Assembly: GCF_013377085.1 (NCBI RefSeq)
Contig: NZ_JACAAX010000029.1
Coordinates: forward strand, 1 to 64,000
Length of the DNA: 64,000 bases
DNA from: Rhodoplanes sp.
Lineage (GTDB): Bacteria; Pseudomonadota; Alphaproteobacteria; Rhizobiales; Xanthobacteraceae
Reading direction: 5' to 3'
The translations under genes were made by a program, and so were the position numbers. This document shows positions 35,949-42,955 of this stretch, piece after piece; within the stretch, counting starts at the first letter, position 1; the number at the start of each line of letters is the position of its first letter. Under the pieces are notes generated by a model. It was not told the DNA's origin. It ran no database searches and worked only from the letters and a program-made list of their open reading frames with translations.

Positions 35949-35963
35949 TTAAGACAGCGTTAA
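35949..35963. promoter_or_regulatory. Perfect CtrA box (TTAA-N7-TTAA) upstream of cheA
   Basis: TTAA at 35949-35952, seven bases, TTAA at 35960-35963, in the 362-base gap between cheA and chpT. It matches the full CtrA consensus. An AT-rich stretch at about 35900-35935 nearer to cheA may be the promoter core. The rest of the gap shows only scattered AT-rich bases. Confidence 0.7.
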
Positions 35964-36076
35964 AGGCTGTGGCGCGGGCTCGGGTCGACAAAAAATAATT
36001 CCGGCCCGAGCAGCCATCGCGGCGCGTTCTAACCCGCGGAAACCGCTTTCTAACCTGTTCTTACGACGATCCTGAT

Positions 36077-36754
36077 TCAGCCGGCGTCGGCGACCACCTC
36101 GGTGCCGGCAGGCGCCGCCGCCGCCGCGATCACGATCGCCTCGCCCTCGGCCGCGAACGTCACGGCGAGGCCGCAGGCCCGCGCCAGCAGGCCGGCATAG
36201 TAGGGCTGCACCGCATGGGCATCGATCGCCGAATCGGCCGGCGTGCCGGCGACGAGCGGCGGAAGCTGCTGCGGCACGCGCGCATTGAGGCCGCGCGTCT
36301 CGATCCGGAACCCCATGGTGTCGCCCTCCCCGACCGGATCGATGGTGAGGGTACCGCCGCGCGGAATCGTCTGGCCGGCGAGTAGCAGCAGATTGAGCAC
36401 CAGCTTGACCCGGTTTTTCGGCAGCAGCAGTCGCGGCAGGCTCCAGACCAGCTTGACCTTCTCGTCCTCGAGCGCGCCGCGCGCCACCTTCTCGGCGTCG
36501 CCGAGATCGATCTGCGCGCCGGCCGATCCCGACGCCCCGAAGGCGAGCCGGCAGAACTGCAGGCGGGCGGAGACGCGAACCGCGCTCTTCTTGATCAGGT
36601 CGAGCGCGAAGGACTTGGTCTCCTCGTCCTGCGCGTCCTCCAGCACCTCGAGGCCGTTGACGATCGCGCCGGACGGGCTGATCAGGTCATGGCAGACCCG
36701 CGAGCACAGCAGGGCGGACAGGTCGAGCGCATCGAGCATCGCCGTGCTGGTCAT
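36077..36754 (-). CDS. chpT: Histidine phosphotransferase ChpT
   Basis: A 225-residue dimeric phosphotransferase with a degenerate kinase fold. The phospho-His lies in the first helix, in RVCHDLISPSGAIVNGLEVL (about residue 22). The C-terminal part (about 90-215) resembles a HATPase domain that no longer binds ATP. ChpT carries phosphate from CckA to CtrA and CpdR. ATG 36754 gives the family N-terminus (a short leader then LDLSALLCSRVCHD) and has a GGAG site; a longer reading from 36832 is rejected. It is upstream of the che operon on the same strand. Confidence 0.92.
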   Translation of the reverse strand: MTSTAMLDALDLSALLCSRVCHDLISPSGAIVNGLEVLEDAQDEETKSFALDLIKKSAVRVSARLQFCRLAFGASGSAGAQIDLGDAEKVARGALEDEKVKLVWSLPRLLLPKNRVKLVLNLLLLAGQTIPRGGTLTIDPVGEGDTMGFRIETRGLNARVPQQLPPLVAGTPADSAIDAHAVQPYYAGLLARACGLAVTFAAEGEAIVIAAAAAPAGTEVVADAG

Positions 36755-36865
36755 CAGTCGGGTCTCCGAGGTCCACCGAATCGGCGCCACGCCGCCGAGG
36801 GTGCGGTGTGATACACCGTCGCGAAGCACCAACGCAAACCGCTCCGACAGGGTTTTCCGCCTCCC

Positions 36866-37687
36866 ATGCCTTCGACCGACGACGCCCTCGCGGCCGCCCT
36901 CACGGACCTGGTCTCGCAGGCCGGCCGAGCCATTCTGGAGGTGACGAGGTCCGCCCTCGCGGTGCGGACCAAGGCCGACTGCAGCCCCGTCACGGCGGCC
37001 GACGGCGCCGCCCAGGACGTGATCCTGGCCGGCCTCGCCCGACTGCTGCCCGGCGTGCCGGTGGTGTCGGAGGAGAGCATCGACAATGCCGGCCGCGACC
37101 TCGGCGGCGCGACCTTCGTGCTGGTCGATCCGCTCGACGGCACCCGCGAGCTCGTCGCGGGAAGCGACGAGTACACGGTCAATGTCGCGATCGTGGACTT
37201 GGGCGTGCCGATCGTCGGGCTCGTTTTCCTGCCGGCGCGCGGCCTGCTCTATCGCGGCCGAGCGGGCCGCGGGGCGGAGCGGATGTCACTGCCGGCCGGC
37301 GCGGCGGCGGGGGCGGTCGAAGCGATCCGGACACGCGGGCAGCCGGCGGAGGGGCTCGTGGCGACGGTCAGTCGCTCCCATCTCGACGCGGCGAGCGAGC
37401 GATTTCTCGACACGCGCCGGGTCGCACGGCGCATCGCCTGCGGCTCGGCCGTGAAGTTCGGCTTGCTGGCGGAGGGCACGGCCGACGTCTATCCGCGGCT
37501 CGCCCCGACCCACGAATGGGACGTCGCGGCCGGACACGCGGTGCTGCGGGCGGCCGGCGGCGACGTGGTGCGGCCGGACGGCGGCCCGCTTCGCTATGGC
37601 GACGGCGGAACAGGCTTTCTGGTTCCCGGCTTTGTCGCCTGGGCGGATCCGGCTGCAGCCGGATCCGAGCCGGCCGCGGCCGGATGA
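36866..37687 (+). CDS. cysQ: 3'(2'),5'-bisphosphate nucleotidase CysQ
   Basis: A 273-residue inositol-monophosphatase-family enzyme, Mg-dependent, that hydrolyses 3'-phosphoadenosine 5'-phosphate to AMP in sulfate assimilation. Metal-binding motifs seen: VVSEES (about 68), VDPLDGTREL (about 88-97) and the late THEWDVAAGHAVL (about 214-226). The N-terminal SPVTAAD is also typical. The start is ATG 36866, divergent from chpT. The last 15 residues are Ala/Gly-rich. Confidence 0.9.
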   Translation: MPSTDDALAAALTDLVSQAGRAILEVTRSALAVRTKADCSPVTAADGAAQDVILAGLARLLPGVPVVSEESIDNAGRDLGGATFVLVDPLDGTRELVAGSDEYTVNVAIVDLGVPIVGLVFLPARGLLYRGRAGRGAERMSLPAGAAAGAVEAIRTRGQPAEGLVATVSRSHLDAASERFLDTRRVARRIACGSAVKFGLLAEGTADVYPRLAPTHEWDVAAGHAVLRAAGGDVVRPDGGPLRYGDGGTGFLVPGFVAWADPAAAGSEPAAAG

Positions 37688-37712
37688 GCGACGGTCTGCG
37701 GCGGAGCCGAGG

Positions 37713-38219
37713 TCAGGGCGTCAGCCCGGCCCGCACCTGCGGCCAGTGGCTCTGGGCGTCGGTCAGCACCGTCACGGGGTCGGCCAGGAACTGCTCCCGC
37801 GCCGCCTCGCCGTAGAACAGCAGCAGCCGTCCGCGCAGCACCAGGAACACCTCGGGGTGCCCCGGCCGCGAGACGCCGCGGGCGATGCCGACCGGATCAT
37901 AGCCACCGAACAGCGGGGCATAGACCGAAGGGTTGTCGGCGAAGGCATTGCGGTTGCCCTCGTTGCGGAACCGCCAGACCGTGCCGCCATAGGTGTATTC
38001 GTATTCGGGACGGCCCTCGACGGGCTTTTGGTCGACGAAATAGGACACCGGGTCGAAGCCGGAGATCGCCAGCCCCGAATAGCGGTCCGTGACCACCCGC
38101 TCGGTGGTCGCCGCGTGCAGACCGATCGCCGGAAAAGCTACGAGGCCCAGGGCCAAGGCGATTATCGCAAGGGGAAGAAACGCGCGTGTCGTTTGCCGGG
38201 TTCGCCGCCAAGGCGTCAT
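37713..38219 (-). CDS. YHS domain-containing exported protein
   Basis: A 168-residue protein with an N-terminal hydrophobic signal or anchor (about 13-35: FLPLAIIALALGLVAFPAI) and a YHS-type domain (about 45-115: LAISGFDPVSYFVD, EYTYGGTVWRFRNEGNRNAF). YHS domains are small metal- or ligand-associated folds; the role here is unknown. It ends 26 bases from the convergent cysQ stop. Confidence 0.85.
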   Translation of the reverse strand: MTPWRRTRQTTRAFLPLAIIALALGLVAFPAIGLHAATTERVVTDRYSGLAISGFDPVSYFVDQKPVEGRPEYEYTYGGTVWRFRNEGNRNAFADNPSVYAPLFGGYDPVGIARGVSRPGHPEVFLVLRGRLLLFYGEAAREQFLADPVTVLTDAQSHWPQVRAGLTP

Positions 38220-38319
38220 AGTGTTGCCAGATGCTGTCTCGATTCGGGTGAGACACTCCTAGCGCGATTTCGTAATCAGCCGGTTAGCGCGCTGCAACAA
38301 AACGTCGGGAAGGTCGGAA

Positions 38320-38904
38320 ATGGGCAGAGCCTCGCGTTGGATCGCCGCCGCGGTCGTCCTTTTGTCGTTGGCGGTCCCGGTCGGGGCCTTCGCCCAGAGC
38401 ACGCCGCAGCCGGCCGGCCCGAGCACCTATTCGCCGGGTGAGATCGTGGCGACCGGCCACCGCTTCTTCGGCGGCGTCTCGCGCAGCCTCGCCACTCTGG
38501 TCGAGCGGGCCGTGAGCCAATGGGGCCTGCCCAACGGCTATGTGCTGGGCGAGGAGGGCGGCGGCGCCTTCTTCGGCGGCCTGCGCTACGGCGAAGGCGT
38601 CCTCTATACGAAGAACGCCGGCGACCTGAAGGTCTACTGGCAGGGGCCCTCGTTCGGCTGGGATGTCGGCGGCGAAGGCGCCCGGAGCATGATGCTGATC
38701 TACAACCTGCCGGCGACCCAGGCGATCTATCAGCGTTTCGGCGGCATCGACGGCTCCGCCTATTTCATCGGCGGCCTCGGCATGACGGCCCTGACGGCGA
38801 ACAACATCGTGGTGGTGCCGATCCGGTCCGGAGTGGGGTTGCGGCTCGGCGCCAGCATCGGCTATCTCAAGTTCACGCCGCAATCGACCTGGAATCCGTT
38901 CTGA
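38320..38904 (+). CDS. eipA: DUF1134 / EipA-like periplasmic protein
   Basis: A 194-residue protein with a signal peptide (about 1-25, cut near AFA-QS) and the DUF1134 domain (GEIVATGHRFFGG, GLRYGEGVLYTKN, GPSFGWDVGGEGAR, GGLGMTALTANNIVVVPIR). In Brucella, EipA is a periplasmic beta-barrel-like protein needed for envelope integrity. Length and motifs match the family closely. It is divergent from the YHS gene. Confidence 0.92.
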   Translation: MGRASRWIAAAVVLLSLAVPVGAFAQSTPQPAGPSTYSPGEIVATGHRFFGGVSRSLATLVERAVSQWGLPNGYVLGEEGGGAFFGGLRYGEGVLYTKNAGDLKVYWQGPSFGWDVGGEGARSMMLIYNLPATQAIYQRFGGIDGSAYFIGGLGMTALTANNIVVVPIRSGVGLRLGASIGYLKFTPQSTWNPF

Positions 38905-39084
38905 CGGGGGTCCCCGCCGGCCGGCTCCCGGGACACGGCACACGGTTGCGTGATCGGGCGCGGTTTTCGGTGGCCTGCCGCCGGGGACCTGTGGTCGGGT
39001 TATTGAAATTGCTGTCGAAGCTGGAAGACCAAGACGCCCGTCGGCATGGTTTCCCGGCCGCGTGAGAAGCCGGAGGCGTTCGTC

Positions 39085-40320
39085 ATGATCGAACAGGCCA
39101 TGCTGTTCGGGATCGGGTTCCTGGTCGCGAGCCTGTTCAACCTTCTGTTCGTGCCGCTGGTGCACAACCGGGCCGTCCGCCTGACGATGCGGCGCCTGGA
39201 GGCGGCGACGCCGTTCTCCATGGCCGAAATTCAGGCCGAGAAGGACCAGCTCCGGGCCGAGTTCGCGATGTCGACGCGGCGGCTGGAGATGAGCGTCGAG
39301 CAGCTCAAGACCCGCGCCGCCGGCCAGCTCGCCGACCTCGGCCGCAAGTCGATGGCGATCGGCCGCCTCAAGCAGGAGCTGGACGAGAAGACCGCCACGC
39401 TCCTCGCCATCGAGACGCGCGAGACGGCGCTGCGCGAGCAGCTCGCCTCGACCGAGCAGGAGTTCTCGCGCAAGAGCGACAAGGCCCACACGGTCGAGAC
39501 GGTGCTGGTCGGCAAGGAGGCGGAGCTCGCCAAGCTGACGGCGGCGCTCGACGAGCGCACCTCGGTGTCGGACAGCCAGCGCATCGAGATCGCCACCCTG
39601 AAGACCCAGATCGAGTCGCTCAAGGCGAAGGCCGAGCAGGCCCAGACGGATCTCAAGGACACCAAGGCCAGGATGGACCGGGAGCGCGCCGCCGCCGCGA
39701 CGGCGGGCGACGAGCTCGCCCAGGAGCGCACCCGCACGGCCGAGCTCGGCACCCGCATCGGCGAGCTCGACCGCCAGATCGGCGATCAGAGCGGCGAGAG
39801 CGAGGGGCTCGTCAAGCGCATCCACGAGCTGGAGGAGCGGCTCACCGAGCAGGGCCGCATGCTGGTCGAGCGCGAGTACGACGCCCGCAAGGCCCGCGAG
39901 GAGGTTGGCGCCTCGGAGGGCCTGAAGGGCGAGAAGGAGCGGCTCGAGCAGGAACTTCAGGCGACCCGCGCCGAGAATACGAGGCTGGACAGCGAGCTGA
40001 CCGCGCTGCGCCAGGGCGCCGAGGCGTCGTGGGCGACCGAGCGGGTGGAAAACGCGCTACTGCGCGAGCGCATCAACGACGTCGCGGCCGAGGTGGTGCG
40101 GCTCACCTCGGCGCTGGAAGGCCCCGGCTCGCCGATCGAGGCGATGCTGGCCGACGATCGCCCCGATGCCACAGGCGACGCGCGCCGGCCGCAGCCGAAC
40201 GCCGGCGCGCCACGCGGCGACCTGGTCGAGCGCATCCGTGCCCTGCAGGCGCGCACCTCGCGGATCGCCCCGTCGCCCGACACGACCCCGGCCGCCGTCC
40301 CCGAGCCCGCCGTGCCGTGA
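39085..40320 (+). CDS. Membrane-anchored coiled-coil protein
   Basis: A 411-residue protein with one N-terminal hydrophobic helix (about 5-25: AMLFGIGFLVASLFNLLFVPL) followed by long heptad coiled coil (about 50-330), and a flexible Pro/Ala-rich tail. It is of a kind conserved in Hyphomicrobiales; the function is unknown, possibly organising the envelope or division. ATG 39085 is preferred because GGAGG lies eight bases before it; the ATG at 39046 has none. The next gene overlaps it by four bases. Confidence 0.85.
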   Translation: MIEQAMLFGIGFLVASLFNLLFVPLVHNRAVRLTMRRLEAATPFSMAEIQAEKDQLRAEFAMSTRRLEMSVEQLKTRAAGQLADLGRKSMAIGRLKQELDEKTATLLAIETRETALREQLASTEQEFSRKSDKAHTVETVLVGKEAELAKLTAALDERTSVSDSQRIEIATLKTQIESLKAKAEQAQTDLKDTKARMDRERAAAATAGDELAQERTRTAELGTRIGELDRQIGDQSGESEGLVKRIHELEERLTEQGRMLVEREYDARKAREEVGASEGLKGEKERLEQELQATRAENTRLDSELTALRQGAEASWATERVENALLRERINDVAAEVVRLTSALEGPGSPIEAMLADDRPDATGDARRPQPNAGAPRGDLVERIRALQARTSRIAPSPDTTPAAVPEPAVP

Positions 40321-41129
40321 GGACGGCGTTCGCCGCCGGCCTGGCGGCCGTGCTGGCGCTGCTGGCCCCGGCGATCCCTCTCCAGGCGCGGGACAAGACG
40401 GCCCGGCCTGCATCCGCCGAACCGACCCGCTTCACCGACCGGCAGATCCTGCGCGGCTTCCTGGCCGTCGCCATCGGGGCCGAGTATGCGAGCACGCCCG
40501 GCGATCGCATCCGCCGCTTCGAGGGACCCGTCCGGGTCTTCATCGACGCCGCCCCGGATCTCGGTGACTCCGCGGCGCGCACCGCCATGGTCGAGACCGT
40601 GGTGGCGACCATCGGGAGCCACGTCGCCCATCTCGACATCGCGGTCACGCCCGACCGCGGCGCCACCAATCTGACCGTGATGCTGGTGAAGGACCGCGAC
40701 CTCGGCCGCACCATCACGGCCGTGTTCGGCCGCGAGCGCGGCGGAAAGATCCTGCGCCGGCTGCAGCCGCAATGCGTCAGCGGGTTTTCACGCGACGCCG
40801 CCTACCGGATCGAGCAGGCCGTCGCCGTGCTGGCCGCCGACATCTCCGACTTCGATTTCCGCGACTGCGCCTATGAGGAGATTCTGCAGGCGCTCGGGCC
40901 GATCAACGACACGGCGGCGGTGCCGTGGACGATGTTCAACGATGCGGTGCGGACCGGCCGCTTCGGCCGCTACGACCAGTACATTCTCGGCCTGCTCTAT
41001 CACCCGCACCTGGCGCCCGGCATGACACGCGACGAGGCGCGTACCGCGGCCCGCGCCGCGCTACCCGAGGTGCGCGAGCGCGTCGACCGTGTCGCCGCCG
41101 ACGACAAAGGGTCGGCCGGCCGAGATTAA
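40317..41129 (+). CDS. DUF2927 family exported protein
   Basis: A 270-residue protein with a signal peptide (about 1-25: TAFAAGLAAVLALLAPAIPLQA) and a DUF2927 domain (about 40-250: GDRIRRFEGPVRVFID, VMLVKDRDLGRTI, DISDFDFRDCAYEEILQALGP). The late AVPWTMFND and GRYDQYILGLLYHPHLAPGM are family hallmarks. Function unknown; probably periplasmic. The GTG start at 40317 overlaps the coiled-coil gene's stop (GTGA), so the two are coupled. Confidence 0.87.
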   Translation: MRTAFAAGLAAVLALLAPAIPLQARDKTARPASAEPTRFTDRQILRGFLAVAIGAEYASTPGDRIRRFEGPVRVFIDAAPDLGDSAARTAMVETVVATIGSHVAHLDIAVTPDRGATNLTVMLVKDRDLGRTITAVFGRERGGKILRRLQPQCVSGFSRDAAYRIEQAVAVLAADISDFDFRDCAYEEILQALGPINDTAAVPWTMFNDAVRTGRFGRYDQYILGLLYHPHLAPGMTRDEARTAARAALPEVRERVDRVAADDKGSAGRD

Positions 41130-41185
41130 GATTAAACAACCCTTTTCGTTGCGACTTATGGTATCGCCATATAACGTCTGATCAT

Positions 41186-41263
41186 GGCCCGGTGGCGGAA
41201 TGGTTACGCGGGGAGTGCCGACCGCACTCCCACATCCTGGTTCGAGCCCAGGCTGGGCCTCCA
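41186..41263 (+). tRNA. tRNA-Cys-like gene with an abnormal anticodon arm
   Basis: 78 bases. The acceptor GGCCCGG/CTGGGCC (one G-T pair), the D arm GCGGAATGGTTACGC, the T arm CCTGG-TTCGAGC-CCAGG and the end T-CCA (U73, a Cys-tRNA identity element) match alphaproteobacterial tRNA-Cys. The anticodon arm (41211-41231) does not: GGGAGTGC/GCACTCCC form an 8-base-pair stem over a CGACC loop. With a 7-base loop the stem is 7 pairs, the anticodon would read GAC and the universal U33 is missing. It may be a pseudo-tRNA or a non-decoding RNA; a true GCA tRNA-Cys should exist elsewhere. Confidence 0.65.
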
Positions 41264-41288
41264 TTTTTCAATCTCCTGGCCATCGCTT

Positions 41289-41323
41289 TGGAGAACGCCG
41301 GCGTCCCGCAGCGCCGGTCTCCA
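41289..41323 (+). other. Stem-loop downstream of the tRNA-like gene
   Basis: TGGAGA-ACG-CCGGCG, an 8-base loop, CGCCGG-TCTCCA: 12 base pairs with a 3-base bulge, 25 bases after the tRNA-like CCA, which is itself followed by TTTTT. It may process or end that transcript. Confidence 0.45.
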
Positions 41324-41417
41324 GCCATGGCGCGCGACGTCACGGCGGCGCAAGGCCGCACCGCACAGGCCGGCGCCGTTCATCTGGAGCGAGAGAGCGA
41401 GAGGCGGAAAAAGAATG

Positions 41418-41500
41418 ACCGGCCCCCGAGGGCGCCGGTGCCCCGTCTCGACGCGACAGCCTGCCGGTACATCCGCGGTCAGACGTCGCGCGAGAGGGGG
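41418..41500 (+). ncRNA. Structured RNA-like element, copy 1
   Basis: A CCGGC/GCCGG hairpin followed by a long stem: CCCC-G-TCTCG-A-CGCGAC (41441-41457) pairs with GTCGCGCGAGAGGGG (41485-41499), 15 base pairs with two bulged bases. The 25-base loop region (41458-41482) is identical to that of copy 2. Strand is assumed. No coding sense is seen. Confidence 0.5.
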
Positions 41501-41526
41501 AGTTGGCGATTTCCCTCGCCGGCCAG

Positions 41527-41573
41527 GTCACGAGCCCAAGTCACGAGCCCAAGTCACGAGCCAAGTCACGAGA
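41527..41573. repeat. Short tandem repeat (13-base unit)
   Basis: GTCACGAGCCCAA twice, then a 12-base and a partial unit, between the two RNA-like copies. It probably arose by slippage. Confidence 0.85.
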
Positions 41574-41675
41574 CGACGGCCGGTCATCGAGCAGGCCGAT
41601 ATCGTCCTCGACGGATGCCGCACCATGCCGGCGCGGCGGAGTTCGATACGTGACCCTGCTTGTCGGAGGGAAAAA

Positions 41676-41757
41676 CCCGGCTCCCGAAGGCGCCGGTTCC
41701 CCGTCTCACGGCCAAAGCCTGCCGGTACATCCGCGGTCAGGCGGCGCGTGAGAGGGG
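41676..41757 (+). ncRNA. Structured RNA-like element, copy 2
   Basis: About 85% identical to copy 1 (12 differences in 82 bases). The stem CCCC-G-TCTCACG (41699-41710) pairs with CGTGAGAGGGG (41747-41757). Where copy 1 has a G-C pair (41450/41491), this copy has A-T (41708/41749), a compensatory change that supports a folded RNA. The family is not recognised. The rest of the 41264-42020 region shows no gene. Confidence 0.5.
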
Positions 41758-42020
41758 TGCGGCGTGAGCCGCGTGGACTGCATATGGGGCTTCTTGACGA
41801 AATGCCAAGCCCCCGATGCCGTCCCTGAGGCATTCGGGCGCACAACCCGGCTGCAGAGGAACCATAGCGAGGCTTTGTGACTGTTTGCCGACAGAGCCGC
41901 GGCCGGATGACGGCACCGGGCGAATCTGATCGGTCGGCTCCGATTGCACCCGGCCGGCCAGCCGGCCCCTCGGGGCTATCCCTATTCCGGCCGTCGCCGG
42001 CGCCGTGCTATGGTGCCGAC

Positions 42021-42401
42021 ATGGTCCGCTCGGTCCGCCAAATTATCGCCGTGCTGGTGGCGCTCGCCTGGATGATCGGCAACGTGTTGCCGGTCGTGCC
42101 GGCCGACGCATCCGCCGCGACGGCGCTGGCGTCCACGGCGCCGCAGGATCACGGGAGCGTCCCGGGCGCAGCCGACGCGATGCCGTGTCACCACGACGGC
42201 ACGGTGCCGGACACCGGAAGCCCCGACAAGACCAAGCCCTGCCCGGTCGTGGCGCTGTGTGCGAAGTGCTTCCAGGCGCTGCCGACCGTCGCGGCGCCGA
42301 TCGCCCGCTTCGCCTTCGTCACGGCGTCGGTCGCGGGCACCTCCGACCAGCAGGTCGAGAGCATCGCCCCCCCGCCTCTCCTGAAACCACCGCGCGTCTG
42401 A
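42021..42401 (+). CDS. Small exported Cys/His-rich protein of the efflux locus
   Basis: A 126-residue protein with a signal peptide (about 1-34: IAVLVALAWMIGNVLPVVPADA) and potential metal ligands AMPCHHDG (about 53-60), KPCPVVALCAKCF (about 73-85). It resembles short DUF2946-type or similar proteins found beside copper/silver efflux genes and may bind metal in the periplasm; this is inference. ATG 42021; longer upstream reading runs into non-coding DNA. It is followed 131 bases later by the FixH-like gene of the efflux operon. Confidence 0.7.
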   Translation: MVRSVRQIIAVLVALAWMIGNVLPVVPADASAATALASTAPQDHGSVPGAADAMPCHHDGTVPDTGSPDKTKPCPVVALCAKCFQALPTVAAPIARFAFVTASVAGTSDQQVESIAPPPLLKPPRV

Positions 42402-42532
42402 TCTCCGCCGCGTGACGTCGCCGCGCTGTCTTCGCGCGGCGCGTCGTCATGCGTCCGCGCCTGCGTCCCCGGCCCTGCGGCCGGAAGCCCCTGTGCGGGC
42501 GGACGCCGCTCAGCCTCTTTCAGGAGATCATC

Positions 42533-42955
42533 ATGCCGTTCAAGACCATTGCCCTGTTCCGCCCTCTCGCCCTCACCGCCGTGGCCACCTTGGCCACCGT
42601 GGCCGCTGCCCTCCTCGCCGGGCCGGCCCGCGCCGACGTCAAGGACTACGAGCTCCAGCTCGTGCAAAGCGAGGTGAAGAGCGGCGACGCCGTCGTCGCC
42701 GTCCGCATCGTCGACAAGAAGACCGGCAAGCCGGTCGGCGACGCCGTCGTCTTCTCCAAGCGCCTCGACATGGCGCCCGACAACATGGCGTCGATGGTGG
42801 CGCCGCTGGAGCCGGCGCCGTCCGGCGAGCCCGGCGTCTACGGCTTCAAGACCAACATCTCACATCCGGGCCGCTGGCAGCTCTCGGTGGCGGCCAAGCT
42901 GCAGGGCGAGACCGGCACGCTGCAGGCGAGATTCATCATCAAGGCGACACCGTGA
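42533..42955 (+). CDS. FixH/YtkA-like periplasmic protein
   Basis: A 140-residue protein with a signal peptide (about 1-34, cut near ARA-DV) and an immunoglobulin-like FixH/YtkA domain (about 35-140: YELQLVQSEVKSGDAVVAVRI, GVYGFKTNISHPGRWQLSV). Such proteins accompany Cu/Ag RND efflux systems and may handle copper, with Met-rich DMAPDNMASM as a possible ligand site. The ATG follows an AGGAG site, and the stop overlaps the start of the adaptor gene. Confidence 0.85.
   Translation: MPFKTIALFRPLALTAVATLATVAAALLAGPARADVKDYELQLVQSEVKSGDAVVAVRIVDKKTGKPVGDAVVFSKRLDMAPDNMASMVAPLEPAPSGEPGVYGFKTNISHPGRWQLSVAAKLQGETGTLQARFIIKATP

Noticed and set aside
33036-35963. A 975-residue open frame on the plus strand
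   Set aside because: It mirrors cheA codon by codon on the other strand; composition is typical of an antisense shadow.
41527-41573. A CRISPR-like array
   Set aside because: The units are 12-13 bases and directly adjacent with no spacers; it is a simple tandem repeat. No CRISPR array or cas gene was seen anywhere in the window.
41184-41828. Several open frames after the tRNA-like gene
   Set aside because: They cover the tRNA-like gene, the tandem repeat and both RNA-like elements, with no ribosome site or domain.
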